Shown in pieces: positions 45,501-54,096 of a stretch of DNA of 64,000 nucleotides. Below the pieces are notes generated by a model, which searched no databases, was not told the origin of the DNA, and was given only the letters and a program-made list of their open reading frames with translations. Source of the DNA: an uncultured Bacteroidota bacterium. GTDB taxonomy: Bacteria > Bacteroidota > Bacteroidia > Flavobacteriales > Flavobacteriaceae. Within the stretch, counting starts at the first letter, position 1, and the number at the start of each line of letters is the position of its first letter. Both the position numbers and the translations under genes were made by a program. The stretch covers positions 119,443 to 183,442 of the forward strand of contig CACCLB010000002.1 in the NCBI GenBank assembly GCA_902546725.1, written 5' to 3'.

Positions 45501-46974
45501 ATTGTACGAGTTCATTTGAGACATTTAGCGTATTCAGTAATTGCTGATCCTTATAATTACCTTCTAGATTGATTTTATCTAAAGAAAATTTTGGGGTCTT
45601 AAGGTTTAAATCTTGAACCTCCCAACTGAGGTTTGGATTTTCTTTATTTTCTAAGTTGCCATCTAATTGAATATTTGCTCCCATGCTCATGGCACTTCTG
45701 GAAAGAGAAGGCAATAAAAACTGTATGGATTTTAAAGACGCTCTAAGCTCTAAAGTTTTATTGTCGAATTCTTTATCAATCAAACCCTGACCAAGTGTTC
45801 CCTGGCTGACTATGCTTCCCCATGCATTCTCAGAGTTCAACTCAAAAGCGATTGATTTATTTTGAGCAGTTAATACTCCTTGAAGCTGAATGGTGTCTCC
45901 AGCAAAATAGGGCTTGAATCTTTGGAGCTCATCTAATTCCTCAAATAGAGGTTCTGTATTCAAATGCGCATCAAACATGTCAAGCTGCCAGGACCTACTT
46001 TTTGAATTCAAAATGTTTTGCACCTCTAAATCACCATTAAAATCAAATTCTTTATGGTTGACTTTTATACCCTTGACTTCAAATGCATTAAGGCTTCCTT
46101 GGGCCACAAATTGAGCATTGATTGGACTTGAATCAGTCGACAATAAAGGAGTATCGCCAAATAGTTTTGGATCAATCAGACTGCTCTTAAGGTCAAAATC
46201 AAATTGTCCTTTATCGTTAAAATTTCGAAGACTATTGTCCTCTCCTTTTAAACTTAATGCTCCGTTTATTCGACTCTTATCGAAAGACAAACTCCATTCT
46301 TCTAAATGAAGATTTCCAGGGCTGTAAACTACGGCTGCATTGGTATTGATTTGCTTTTGGAAAGGCGATTGGAGTTTGCCTTCTAAGGCGTTCAATTGAA
46401 GTGTAAGGCTGTCGGCTGTAAAATTGAGGTATTCGGCTGAAATATCTAGGGAATCGACAAGTATGGGTTTACGGCTGGTGTTGAGGTCATTGTAACTAAA
46501 TTTGGCGTCATGCAGATCCACCTGACCTACATTTAAAATCGCTTTATTCTGATTTTCACTTTCTCGTTTTAGTTTTTCAACAAGTACTTTTAACGAATGG
46601 GCTTCTTCGTCAGTATATTTTTTAATGTTTAAATAAACACCTGTAATATCTAGACGGTTGAGATTAAAATCATTTTGTTGAAGTTTTTTAAAGTCTTGAA
46701 AAGAGGTTTGAATTTTTTGAATAAATGCAAGCGTATCGCTATGGTGATCACCGATAAAAATATCTGTCAATTCGAGTTTACCGTTCCACTGCAGTCTGAT
46801 TTTATCAAAAGTAATTTCTTGATTAGTGGCCTCTTTAAAATTTTGAGTAAACTGTTTTAAAATCCCAGATTGAACCCATGAGGTAGAAATCAACAGCAAT
46901 CCTGTCCCAAATATGAGCAAGATACTTCCCAGAAGGATTGCGATTATTTTATTCCTCTTTTTGATATGAATCGT
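42535..46974 (-). CDS. TamB-like translocation and assembly module protein
   Basis: A very long protein (about 1,461 residues from the TTG at 46920, or 1,479 from 46974) with one N-terminal hydrophobic helix and then long beta-rich repeats. A C-terminal DUF490 (TamB) domain holds ILRGR-like turns and the final PVRFVKKTKL. TamB-like proteins form a hydrophobic groove for transporting lipids or outer-membrane proteins across the periplasm. The start is uncertain. Reading in frame upstream of TTG gives IHIKKRNKIIAILLGSI, the normal start of such helices, preceded only by ACG and a stop. I give the extended boundary and discuss the start separately. Confidence 0.82.
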   Translation of the reverse strand, partial: TIHIKKRNKIIAILLGSILLIFGTGLLLISTSWVQSGILKQFTQNFKEATNQEITFDKIRLQWNGKLELTDIFIGDHHSDTLAFIQKIQTSFQDFKKLQQNDFNLNRLDITGVYLNIKKYTDEEAHSLKVLVEKLKRESENQNKAILNVGQVDLHDAKFSYNDLNTSRKPILVDSLDISAEYLNFTADSLTLQLNALEGKLQSPFQKQINTNAAVVYSPGNLHLEEWSLSFDKSRINGALSLKGEDNSLRNFNDKGQFDFDLKSSLIDPKLFGDTPLLSTDSSPINAQFVAQGSLNAFEVKGIKVNHKEFDFNGDLEVQNILNSKSRSWQLDMFDAHLNTEPLFEELDELQRFKPYFAGDTIQLQGVLTAQNKSIAFELNSENAWGSIVSQGTLGQGLIDKEFDNKTLELRASLKSIQFLLPSLSRSAMSMGANIQLDGNLENKENPNLSWEVQDLNLKTPKFSLDKINLEGNYKDQQLLNTLNVSNELVQLKSDLRFDFTDSIPQYISATNISKWDINRLGLQLGAGKREFKGVILGGFKGNKLDDIEGEFKISAAQITNEKGVVSLNPITVAQQFDQGETKLSILNTDCISGVANGVFKTSELVNLFQQTLHQAYPFLPQKQPEKGQELSFKLKIYKKLLDALYPEFSISENISLKGNISSDLKRSNVTLDTPLLRWNSLQLEQLHFQIDTKNPIYNTFLSVDRITQEYIKGRTFNMISTKLKDTLFFRTEFTNEAKEQIPFELNFYHTMGQDGTSYFGFKKSKFPLGKETWILNPDDTPNQKVSFNSKTKQTVLTDLLAVTENQLIEVSGAYLDKNQFNLNLDVDNVILENLLPNSPVFRQSGNADLIVAITRSQSENQLDISAAVADWNINGQQLGQFELNSNGNTQLNTYVVDFNLKKEFNNQMSGNGVWQGLENPTLNLDLDFYNLNLDFLSPLGRGAVQNIKGAITGNVNLWGPLNQLKHNGILDLKDAQIGIPYLNLLYKADATQVDLINQDFVFRAVNLKEQAEGTSAFMDGTFSHVNFRDWSLDLQIESDRMLLLNTIQKPESLFFGQGFLNGNLSLTGPTRNLSISMQGTSEEGTSIKIPWAESYGISDNSFVNFIDKNAQRVEDVNTESKELKEIRGIEMDFELDVTNDASIEIVIDQETGSYLSGRGAGNLFMEINTNGKFNMWGDFITYDGIYNFKNLSVIDKKFNVKPGGTIVWEGNPLEAQMDLEAVYNVPGGANPALLLDNPNFNKSIPTEVLIRLQGNLLKPDDPVFEIDFPNTSGTVASEINYRLADPQRSQLQAISLLSQGIFINEVSVSMQGITNNLYQKASDIVSNLIGEENDKLKVGIDYLQGDKSALLDIATEDRLGFTLSTQISDRILLNGKIGVPVGGVEQTLIVGNIQIDFILNDEGSLRAKVFNKENEFRYIGDELGYTQGVGLSYDVDFNTFKELIQKVVASQSVQNKTEQNGKNQAAESPVRFVKKTKL

Positions 46975-46975
46975 T

Positions 46976-46983
46976 TATTTTTG
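46976..46983 (+). promoter_or_regulatory. Bacteroidota -7 promoter box (TATTTTTG) upstream of tsaD
   Basis: Perfect TAnnTTTG match 19 bases before the tsaD ATG, in the short divergent gap between tsaD and the TamB-like gene. No well-spaced -33 TTG was found. Confidence 0.4.
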
Positions 46984-47002
46984 TAACGCTTTATAAAACA
47001 CT

Positions 47003-48025
47003 ATGTTGTCCAATTCGGAACTTATTCTAGCTATTGAATCTTCTTGTGATGACACTGCTGCTGCTGTACTCAGGGGTCGTAAAGTACTTTCAAACTGCAT
47101 AGCCAATCAGACGATACACAAAGCTTATGGCGGAGTGGTGCCCGAACTTGCTTCTCGTGCGCATCAATCCAAAATTATTCCTGTTGTCCATCAAGCTTTG
47201 GCTCAAGCAAATATCGACAAAAATGACCTAACTGCAATTGCTTACACCCAAGGACCTGGTCTTCTGGGCTCGTTGCTTGTAGGGAGTGCCTTTGCCAAAT
47301 CTTTTGCACTTTCTTTAGAACTGCCCTTGATCCCGATCAATCATATGCAGGGGCATCTATTGGTTCATTTTATCGAAGAGGAAGGAATCCAAACCCCTAA
47401 ATTTCCTTTTTTAGGAGTAACCGTTTCAGGTGGCCATACCCAACTCGTATTGGTAAAAAATCATTTTGAGATGGAAGTTCTTGGTACTACCCTCGACGAT
47501 GCCATTGGCGAAGCTTTTGATAAATGTGGAAAGCGCATGGGTTTAGACTACCCCTCAGGAACACAAATTGACAAGCTTGCAAAAGAAGGCAATCCCTATA
47601 AATTTCAGTTTCCGATACCCAATATGAAAGGCTATGATGTCAGCTACAGTGGAGTAAAAACTGCATTTACCAATTTTATTCACAAGCAAAGCAGTAAAAA
47701 TAAAAGTTTTATAAGCGATAACTTAAATGATCTCTGCGCTAGTTTACAATACACTTTGGTACAAATCATTCTCAATAAAATTGAAGAAGTAGTCAAAGCC
47801 TATGAATTGAATCAAATCGTAATTGGCGGTGGGGTTGCTGCAAACTCCGAATTGAGGAATCAATTAGCTGCAAGAGCGGAAAGTGAACAATGGCAAGTCT
47901 TTTTACCTCCTTTAAAGTACACAACTGATAATGCTGCAATGATTGGAATTGCTGCCTATTTTAAGCTTCAAAACCAAGAGTTTGGATCCCTTAGTGATGC
48001 GTCTTTATCTCGATTAAACTATTGA
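47003..48025 (+). CDS. tsaD: tRNA N6-adenosine threonylcarbamoyltransferase TsaD
   Basis: TsaD transfers the threonylcarbamoyl group to adenosine 37 of ANN-decoding tRNAs. The 340-residue protein has the metal-binding NHMQGHLL motif (H114, H118), the ASKHA nucleotide fold start IESSCDDTAAAV, the VSGGHTQLVLV segment, and VIGGGVAANSELR. Length and motifs are normal. It overlaps the rsmE frame by only the stop codon region and lies divergent from the TamB-like gene. In the cell it acts with TsaB and TsaE, which are not in this window. Confidence 0.96.
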   Translation: MLSNSELILAIESSCDDTAAAVLRGRKVLSNCIANQTIHKAYGGVVPELASRAHQSKIIPVVHQALAQANIDKNDLTAIAYTQGPGLLGSLLVGSAFAKSFALSLELPLIPINHMQGHLLVHFIEEEGIQTPKFPFLGVTVSGGHTQLVLVKNHFEMEVLGTTLDDAIGEAFDKCGKRMGLDYPSGTQIDKLAKEGNPYKFQFPIPNMKGYDVSYSGVKTAFTNFIHKQSSKNKSFISDNLNDLCASLQYTLVQIILNKIEEVVKAYELNQIVIGGGVAANSELRNQLAARAESEQWQVFLPPLKYTTDNAAMIGIAAYFKLQNQEFGSLSDASLSRLNY

Positions 48026-48027
48026 TT

Positions 48028-48735
48028 ATGATCTTATTTTATGATATTCATTTAGAGGATTCGCTATCAGACTTTTCTTTTTCTAAAGAAGAGAGCAAAC
48101 ATTTGTCCAAAGTTCTCAGAAAAAAAGCGGGAGACCCAATCACCATTACAAATGGAAAAGGGCTGGAATGGAATGGAGAATTAACCCATGTAGCATCTAA
48201 CTCAGCCAGAGCAAAAAAAACTGAATCTCATCAGCACAGCCTGCCAAAAAAACAAATTCATCTTGCTATAGCACCTACGAAAAACAATAACCGCATGGAG
48301 TGGTTGATTGAAAAATTAACAGAATTAGGTGTTGCATCTATTACCCCATTGCTATGCCAACACTCTGAAAGGAAAGTTACTAAAGCGTTGCGATTTGAAA
48401 AAATTGCCATCGCTGCACTTAAGCAATCTCAACAATTTTATCTACCAGAGATTCGTCCGCTAATATCCTTTACTGATTTTCTCAAAAACAATATACAAAA
48501 TGCCTACATCGCTCATTGTCAAAAAAGTCCCAAGCTCAATTTGACTGATTGTGCTCTAAATCAAAATAATGTGACCCTGCTTATTGGTCCCGAAGGAGAC
48601 TTTAGTCGAGAAGAAATCGATGCCGCTGAAAAAGCAGGACTTCGCTCAGTGAGTATTGGCAGTCAACGCTTTCGAACAGAAACGGCAGGACTATTGGCGT
48701 GCCACACTGTATTTCTTCAACAACAGATTAATTGA
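48028..48735 (+). CDS. rsmE: 16S rRNA m3U1498 methyltransferase RsmE
   Basis: RsmE methylates N3 of U1498 in 16S rRNA. The 235-residue SPOUT methyltransferase has an N-terminal PUA-like domain (to about 75) and a C-terminal knot domain with LLIGPEGDFSREEI and SIGSQRFRTETAGL, the SAM-binding motifs. The start ATG at 48028 (MILFYDIHLED) is chosen. A frame start at the TTG at 48022 is possible but less likely. The ATG is two bases after the tsaD stop, so translation is likely coupled. Confidence 0.92.
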   Translation: MILFYDIHLEDSLSDFSFSKEESKHLSKVLRKKAGDPITITNGKGLEWNGELTHVASNSARAKKTESHQHSLPKKQIHLAIAPTKNNNRMEWLIEKLTELGVASITPLLCQHSERKVTKALRFEKIAIAALKQSQQFYLPEIRPLISFTDFLKNNIQNAYIAHCQKSPKLNLTDCALNQNNVTLLIGPEGDFSREEIDAAEKAGLRSVSIGSQRFRTETAGLLACHTVFLQQQIN

Positions 48736-48762
48736 CGCTTTAAACTTTCCTATATTTAACCT

Positions 48763-49851
48763 ATGAATGCAAAAGAAATTTCTAGCGGAATCGTTCGAGC
48801 CGTACTTCAGTTGACCGGTATCTGTATTCTTGTATGGTTACTCCTCCAAGTCAAAACACTTCTTATTTATATGCTTATCGCTGGGATTGTCAGTTTAATT
48901 GGTAGGCCCATTAATCAGCTTTTAACTAAGCGTTTAAAATTAAAAAATATCCTCGCATCCTCAATTACCATCGTTTTTCTTATGTGGATATTGGTTAGTA
49001 TTTTTTCGCTTTTTGTTCCGCTGCTTGTTCAGCAAGGAGAAAACCTGTCTCTTTTAGAGGTTAATGAACTCAAGGGTAATATTGAGACTCTCATCCAAGA
49101 AATTGGAACCTATTTCAACCTCGACAACAGTTTTTGGCAACAACAATTTTCTGTAGACAACCTCTTTCAAAATGTCAACTTTGGACTTTTACCAGAATTG
49201 CTCAATCAGACTCTAGAACTATTGGGTGGCTTTACAATTGGATTGTTTTCTGTAGTTTTTATTCTCTTCTTTTTCTTAAAAGACAGTCATTTACAGGAGC
49301 GAATCATCTTAGCCCTTGTAAACGATGAAGTAACTGATCGTGTTGAAAAATCCATTGAAAAAACAAAAGGCCTACTCTCTCGATATTTTTTAGGGTTACT
49401 CCTCCAAATTAGTATACTGCTGATTATCTACAGTATAGTTTTAGCCATTTTTGATGTTGAAAATGCCTTTATCATTGCCTTTCTTTGTGCATTGCTAAAC
49501 CTCATCCCCTATTTAGGCCCCATCATTGGTGGAGTTTTAATGTTACTTCTAACCATGAGTAGTTTTATAGGAGCCGATTTTAGTACGGTCATACTTCCAA
49601 AAACAGGCTATGTAATGATCGGTTTTGTCATAGGACAATTGGTAGATAATTTTTTCAGTCAACCATTCATCTTTTCAAACAGTGTCAAGTCGCATCCCTT
49701 AGAAATCTTTATCGTTATTCTTGCTTCTGGAACGCTACTCGGACCAGTGGGGATGATTATTGCTATACCACTCTACACGACTATTAAAGTGATTGCTCAG
49801 GAGTTTATGGCTGAGAATAAAATTGTAAAATCACTGACCAAAAATTTTTAA
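48763..49851 (+). CDS. AI-2E family (PerM-type) transporter
   Basis: A 362-residue inner-membrane protein with about eight hydrophobic helices and the family layout: an N-terminal pair of helices, a soluble loop (about 100-150), then helix blocks ending with GTLLGPVGMIIAIPLY. PerM/AI-2E proteins include exporters of autoinducer-2, sodium or small organic solutes. The sequence does not tell which. It may be co-transcribed with rsmE (28-base gap) and with the M20 peptidase. Confidence 0.86.
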   Translation: MNAKEISSGIVRAVLQLTGICILVWLLLQVKTLLIYMLIAGIVSLIGRPINQLLTKRLKLKNILASSITIVFLMWILVSIFSLFVPLLVQQGENLSLLEVNELKGNIETLIQEIGTYFNLDNSFWQQQFSVDNLFQNVNFGLLPELLNQTLELLGGFTIGLFSVVFILFFFLKDSHLQERIILALVNDEVTDRVEKSIEKTKGLLSRYFLGLLLQISILLIIYSIVLAIFDVENAFIIAFLCALLNLIPYLGPIIGGVLMLLLTMSSFIGADFSTVILPKTGYVMIGFVIGQLVDNFFSQPFIFSNSVKSHPLEIFIVILASGTLLGPVGMIIAIPLYTTIKVIAQEFMAENKIVKSLTKNF

Positions 49852-49855
49852 AACC

Positions 49856-51154
49856 ATGTTTATGCACAAGTCCTTAGGCTCACTTTTGATAATTTTATTT
49901 GTTTCAACGAGCCTCCATTCCCAAAAGCTGAATCGAATAGAACGTAAAATTGTCGAAAAGGTAAAAAGCCTCGATCAGGAAAGTATTTCTTTTTTGGAAA
50001 AAGTAGTCAACATCAACAGTGGTACTTTAAATCAAGAGGGTGTGAAAAAGGTCGGTGAGGTTTTTGGCACTGCCTTTAAAGAAATTGGTTTTGAAACTGA
50101 ATGGATTGACATGCCCGCAGAGATGAATCGCGCAGGACATCTTTTCGCCTCTGTAGATGGCGACAAAGGAAAAAAGCTGTTACTCATAGGGCATTTAGAC
50201 ACTGTATTTGAAGAAAACAGTCCTTTTCAAACCTTTGAACGGTTCAACGACAGTATGGCTTATGGCCCTGGAGCAAATGACATGAAAGGAGGTGATGTAA
50301 TCGTTCTTTATGCACTAAAAGCACTGGCGGATCTAAACTTACTTTTAAGAGCCAATATTACTGTTGCCTTTACGGGTGACGAAGAAAGTACGGGTAAACC
50401 CCTATCAATTTCCCGTCAATCACTAATTGAAGCGGGAAAAAAAGCAGACATTGCCTTAGGCTTCGAAACCGCTACCAGCTTTGAAAATGCTACTATTGCC
50501 AGGCGAGGTGCTTCGGGATGGAGGGTTGAAACCAAGGGGAAACGAGCCCATTCCTCAGGGGTGTTTAACGAAAATATAGGTGCTGGAGCTATTTTTGAAA
50601 TGAGCCGTATCCTGAATGCTTTTTACGAAGAAGTACGCGGTGAGGAATACCTCACCTTTAATCCCGGTACACTATTAGGAGGAACTTTTGTTGACTACGA
50701 CAAACAAACCAGCAGTGGTGAGGTCTTTGGAAAGACCAATGTAGTAGCACAAACGGCGGTAGTTAACGGTGGTCTTCGCTTTATTTCTGAGGAACAAAAA
50801 GAAAATGCACGAGCTAAAATGAGAGCAATTGTAAGTCAAAATCTGCCTCAAACTTCAGCCAGTATTCGTTTTGCGGATAGTTATCCTGCTATGGGCCCAA
50901 CAGCTGGGAATCAAGCCGTATTGGAAGTTTTAAGCGATGTCAGTCAAGATTTAGGATTTGGCCCGGTAACAGGCTACGATCCCAGTCGCAGAGGTGCCGC
51001 CGATATTTCATTTGTGGCTGATTATATCGATGGACTTGACGGATTAGGAACCATGGGGAATGGCGCGCATACTCCTCAGGAAACCGTGAATCTTAAAACC
51101 ATGAATGCGCTGATCCAACGTGCTGCTGTATTGATCTATCGTTTATCACGTTAA
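49856..51154 (+). CDS. Secreted M20-family metallopeptidase
   Basis: A 432-residue protein with a signal peptide (LGSLLIILFVSTSLHSQ) and an M20 domain of the glutamate carboxypeptidase/CPG2 type. Zinc and catalytic motifs are LIGHLDTVFE (H, D), GPGANDMKGG (D), FTGDEEST (E-E), and the C-terminal GNGAHTPQETVNL with the last histidine. The dimerisation insert lies at about 210-330. M20 enzymes cleave C-terminal amino acids from peptides or folate-like compounds in the periplasm. It begins with ATG TTT ATG, so a start two codons downstream is equally possible. Confidence 0.87.
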   Translation: MFMHKSLGSLLIILFVSTSLHSQKLNRIERKIVEKVKSLDQESISFLEKVVNINSGTLNQEGVKKVGEVFGTAFKEIGFETEWIDMPAEMNRAGHLFASVDGDKGKKLLLIGHLDTVFEENSPFQTFERFNDSMAYGPGANDMKGGDVIVLYALKALADLNLLLRANITVAFTGDEESTGKPLSISRQSLIEAGKKADIALGFETATSFENATIARRGASGWRVETKGKRAHSSGVFNENIGAGAIFEMSRILNAFYEEVRGEEYLTFNPGTLLGGTFVDYDKQTSSGEVFGKTNVVAQTAVVNGGLRFISEEQKENARAKMRAIVSQNLPQTSASIRFADSYPAMGPTAGNQAVLEVLSDVSQDLGFGPVTGYDPSRRGAADISFVADYIDGLDGLGTMGNGAHTPQETVNLKTMNALIQRAAVLIYRLSR

Positions 51155-51200
51155 ATCTATCTTTTAAAAATTTGCATTCATTGCCATTGAGTTAAAATGA

Positions 51201-52175
51201 CTAGCAATATTTTTTATAGTTATTGTGCTGTTCCTCCAGAGCTACTTTAAACTCTTTTTTTAGTTGATCGATTAGCGCTGCAGTCGGCTTAACATCTGCT
51301 ATAGAGGTTACTCCCTGCCCAGCAGACCAGATGGTTTTCCATGCCTCTGCCTCTGCCTTTGCTGCATCCAACTCGCTTCCAAAGTCAATTTTTTTACTTT
51401 GCCCCCAGAGCTCTTCTGTAATGCCCATGGCCTCCAGACTGGGTCTTAAAAAATTAGCATTAACCCCAGAGACTGCTGCTGTATAAACAATGTCCTCAGC
51501 TCTACTATTGATGATCATTTCCTGATATTTGGGATCTGCCATACTTTCTTTTACATTGATAAAACGCGTTCCCATATAGGCGAGATCAGCACCCATTTGA
51601 AGGACTGAAGCAATGTCTCTACCCGTACTGATACAGCCAGAAAGTAAAATTGTTTTATCAAAAAAGCTTTTGATTTCATTGACCAGAGCTAGAGGGCTTA
51701 ATGCACCCGCGTGCCCCCCTGCCCCTGCTGCTACAAGTATCAAGCCATCAACACCTGCTTCAGCGGCCTTTTCAGCATGACGCTTTTTAATGATGTCGTG
51801 ATAAACTAGACCACCGTAACTGTGAACTGCACTGACCAAATCAGACACCGCTCCCAAAGACGTAATGATGAGTGGAACTTGATGCTTTACACAAATTTCA
51901 AGATCGGGCATGACCCTTGGATTTGTGGGGTGAACAATAAGGTTTACTCCAAAAGGTGCTGCTTTTTTACCCGTTTCTTCTTCAAATGTACTAAGCGCTT
52001 CTTTGATTTTAATAACCCACTCTTCAAAACCTTCAGTTGTCCGCTGATTAAGGGCCGGAAAAGTTCCTACTACACCGTTTTTACAACATTCAATGACCAG
52101 CTGTGGGCCAGAAATTAAAAACATAGGAGCTGCAACTGCTGGCAAACTCAATCGATCTTCAAAAGGGATATTCAT
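51201..52175 (-). CDS. Nitronate monooxygenase-like FMN enzyme
   Basis: A 324-residue TIM-barrel flavoprotein of the 2-nitropropane dioxygenase/nitronate monooxygenase family. Hallmarks are LPAVAAPMFLISGP at the start, GLILVAAGAGGHAG with the active-site histidine, SGCISTGRDIASVLQMGADLAYMGTRF (phosphate-binding region) and AEAWKTIWSAGQG near the C-terminus. Such enzymes oxidise nitronates such as propionate 3-nitronate. Some relatives act as enoyl-reductases. It lies three bases downstream of a DUF4442 gene and may be co-transcribed. Confidence 0.86.
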   Translation of the reverse strand: MNIPFEDRLSLPAVAAPMFLISGPQLVIECCKNGVVGTFPALNQRTTEGFEEWVIKIKEALSTFEEETGKKAAPFGVNLIVHPTNPRVMPDLEICVKHQVPLIITSLGAVSDLVSAVHSYGGLVYHDIIKKRHAEKAAEAGVDGLILVAAGAGGHAGALSPLALVNEIKSFFDKTILLSGCISTGRDIASVLQMGADLAYMGTRFINVKESMADPKYQEMIINSRAEDIVYTAAVSGVNANFLRPSLEAMGITEELWGQSKKIDFGSELDAAKAEAEAWKTIWSAGQGVTSIADVKPTAALIDQLKKEFKVALEEQHNNYKKYC

Positions 52176-52178
52176 AAT

Positions 52179-52634
52179 TTATTTTTTAAGGAGTACAGTC
52201 CATTCAAATTCAAAGGTAGAAACTACACGCTCTTCTTGGTCAATACCTTTGGAAGTTAACCAAAAAGTTTGGGGTTCTTTTGAATCTATAAGCTTTTTAA
52301 AAGCCTCATCAATTGCAGTATCTGCATCACAAGTAAAAGCTAATTTACCGCGTGCTTTTTTTGAAAAATTTGCACGGTTGTTTAAAACCAACATGGAAAC
52401 CTTGCGATTGTGCTGTTTGATGGCTTTCATTACTAAGACACCTGTAGCCAACTCTGCAGCCATCCCCTGAACCGCCCAAAACATGGAGTTAAAAGGATTT
52501 TGATTGATCCAACGATGCACCACTTTAGTTTCACAGTAACGCTCTTCAATTTTTGTTACACGAACACCGCACCACCAAGCTGATGGCAATTTAAAAAAAG
52601 TAAAAAAGTTGAGTCTAAAGGGTGTAAAATTCAT
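52179..52634 (-). CDS. DUF4442 family hotdog-fold protein
   Basis: A 151-residue cytosolic protein with the DUF4442 pattern (PSAWWCGVRVTKIEERYCET, NSMFWAVQGMAAELATGVL), a single hotdog fold related to acyl-CoA thioesterases. Substrate is unknown. It sits between alanine dehydrogenase and the nitronate monooxygenase-like gene, with gaps of one and four bases, so the three genes form one operon. Confidence 0.82.
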   Translation of the reverse strand: MNFTPFRLNFFTFFKLPSAWWCGVRVTKIEERYCETKVVHRWINQNPFNSMFWAVQGMAAELATGVLVMKAIKQHNRKVSMLVLNNRANFSKKARGKLAFTCDADTAIDEAFKKLIDSKEPQTFWLTSKGIDQEERVVSTFEFEWTVLLKK

Positions 52635-52635
52635 C

Positions 52636-53748
52636 TCAGCGTATCAAAGTAGAAGCCTCAATATACTCTAAATCAAAAGCTTCAGCAACTTCTTTATACA
52701 CAACTTTACCTTGTACAATGTTCAAACCTTTTGCAAGGGCTGTGTTTTCATCACAAGCTGTTTTCCAACCCTTATTTGCAAGTTGTAGTGCATAACTTAA
52801 AGTAGCGTTGGTTAGTGCAGTAGTTGAAGTATTGGGCACTGCACCCGGCATATTGGTTACCGCATAGTGAATTATTCCCTCTTTAATTTTGATGGGAGCA
52901 TCATGTGTAGTAGGCTCACTGGTTTCAAAACAGCCTCCCTGGTCAATTGCAACATCAACCAAAACTGTCCCTGGCATCATTTTAGACAACATTTCCTTTC
53001 GAATCAGTTTAGGAGCTTTTGAGCCTGGAATAAGTACTGTACCGATAATTAAATGAGAGCGTTTGAGTTCTTCTTCTATGGTATAAGAGTTTGAATAAAC
53101 AGGAGTTACATTTGCAGGCATAATACTCTCCAATTCTCTTAATCGATCTAAATTAGTATCTAAAATTGTCACATTTGCACCCAGTCCAGCAGCCATACGA
53201 GCAGCTTCTGCGCCAGAGACTCCTCCTCCAATTACCATCACATTTGCTGGCTGGACACCAGTAACTCCACCGAGTAAAATTCCAAATCCACCAAAGGGTT
53301 TTTCTAAATATTTTGCACCCTCTTGTGTTGCCATTCTCCCCGCAACCTCAGACATAGGAATTAATAAAGGCAATTTACCCTTGTCCTCTACGGTCTCATA
53401 GGCTAAACAAATCGCTTCACTTTTGATCATGGCGTTAGTCAATTCTTCACTTGAAGCAAAGTGAAAATAGGTAAATAGTAACTGTCCTTTTTGAATCAAA
53501 GCATATTCCTCTTGAATAGGCTCTTTGACTTTGATGATCATTTCCGAATTGTGATAAATGGATTCGATATCATCGACTAATTCACAACCTACTTGAAAGT
53601 ATGCCTTATCGGATATACCACTCAGTAAACCTGCTCCTTTTTGAATACTTACTTTATGTCCCGAACGAATTAGCGTCAACGCTCCAGCTGGCGTCAATCC
53701 AACTCTTGCCTCTTGGGGCTTGATTTCTTTTGGTACTCCTATCCTCAT
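52636..53748 (-). CDS. ald: Alanine dehydrogenase
   Basis: A 370-residue NAD-dependent alanine dehydrogenase (L-alanine to pyruvate and ammonium). The N-terminus GVPKEIKPQEARVGLTPAG, KVKEP with the catalytic lysine, TYFHFAS with the catalytic histidine, VIGGGVSGAEAARMA (Rossmann fold) and DVAIDQGGCFET are all family features. Length is normal. It is the first gene of the operon with DUF4442 and the nitronate monooxygenase-like gene. Confidence 0.95.
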   Translation of the reverse strand: MRIGVPKEIKPQEARVGLTPAGALTLIRSGHKVSIQKGAGLLSGISDKAYFQVGCELVDDIESIYHNSEMIIKVKEPIQEEYALIQKGQLLFTYFHFASSEELTNAMIKSEAICLAYETVEDKGKLPLLIPMSEVAGRMATQEGAKYLEKPFGGFGILLGGVTGVQPANVMVIGGGVSGAEAARMAAGLGANVTILDTNLDRLRELESIMPANVTPVYSNSYTIEEELKRSHLIIGTVLIPGSKAPKLIRKEMLSKMMPGTVLVDVAIDQGGCFETSEPTTHDAPIKIKEGIIHYAVTNMPGAVPNTSTTALTNATLSYALQLANKGWKTACDENTALAKGLNIVQGKVVYKEVAEAFDLEYIEASTLIR

Positions 53749-53863
53749 AGATAATAATTAATTGAACTACCATCCGAAGATAGAAATTTGTAGATGAATT
53801 ATACCTTAATCATTTCGTAGAAATTAAACTATTTGGTAATTTTAATAATCCAAATCACAAACT

Positions 53864-54007
53864 ATGAAATACTTTAACAAAACCCGTACCATAGAGCAAA
53901 AAGTAACTGACCGAGAAGTACTTCGAAATCTGAATCGCCAGTCTGAATTACTAGAGGCTATTCTACAAGAACTTAAAAAATTAAATGATACAAAAAACTC
54001 CGTTTAA
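53864..54007 (+). CDS. Small helical protein of 47 residues
   Basis: An open frame from ATG to TAA encoding a strongly helical 47-residue protein (RTIEQKVTDREVLRNLNRQ, then SELLEAILQELKKLND). Charged heptad-like leucines suggest a coiled coil. It lies between ald (divergent) and tRNA-Arg, and its end forms the left arm of the terminator. No family is recognised. Good codon use and the terminator placed right at its stop favour a real gene. Confidence 0.55.
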   Translation: MKYFNKTRTIEQKVTDREVLRNLNRQSELLEAILQELKKLNDTKNSV

Positions 54008-54018
54008 AACGGAGTTTT
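53994..54018 (+). terminator. Intrinsic terminator overlapping the small helical gene's stop
   Basis: Eleven-base perfect stem AAAACTCCGTT/AACGGAGTTTT with the stop codon TAA as the loop. Because of the flanking A and T runs it could act in both directions, serving the small gene on the plus strand and the tRNA on the minus strand. Confidence 0.8.
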
Positions 54019-54022
54019 GTAG

Positions 54023-54096
54023 TGATCGCGATAGGATTCGAACCTATGACCGTCTGCTTAGAAGGCAGATGCTCTATCCAGCTGAGCTACGCGACC
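54023..54096 (-). tRNA. tRNA-Arg (anticodon UCU)
   Basis: Read on the minus strand, the 74 bases fold as a full cloverleaf. Acceptor stem GGTCGCG pairs with CGCGATC with one G-T wobble and discriminator A. The D arm is GCTC...GAGC, the anticodon arm TCTGC-CTTCTAA-GCAGA with anticodon TCT, and the T arm ATAGG-TTCGAAT-CCTAT. CCA is not encoded. The tRNA reads AGA, the arginine codon expected to be common in this AT-rich genome. Confidence 0.95.

Noticed and set aside
54023..54096. tRNA-Arg as the integration site of the signalling locus
   Set aside because: The 3' end of the tRNA points away from the locus, no integrase is present and no direct repeat of the tRNA end was seen inside the window.
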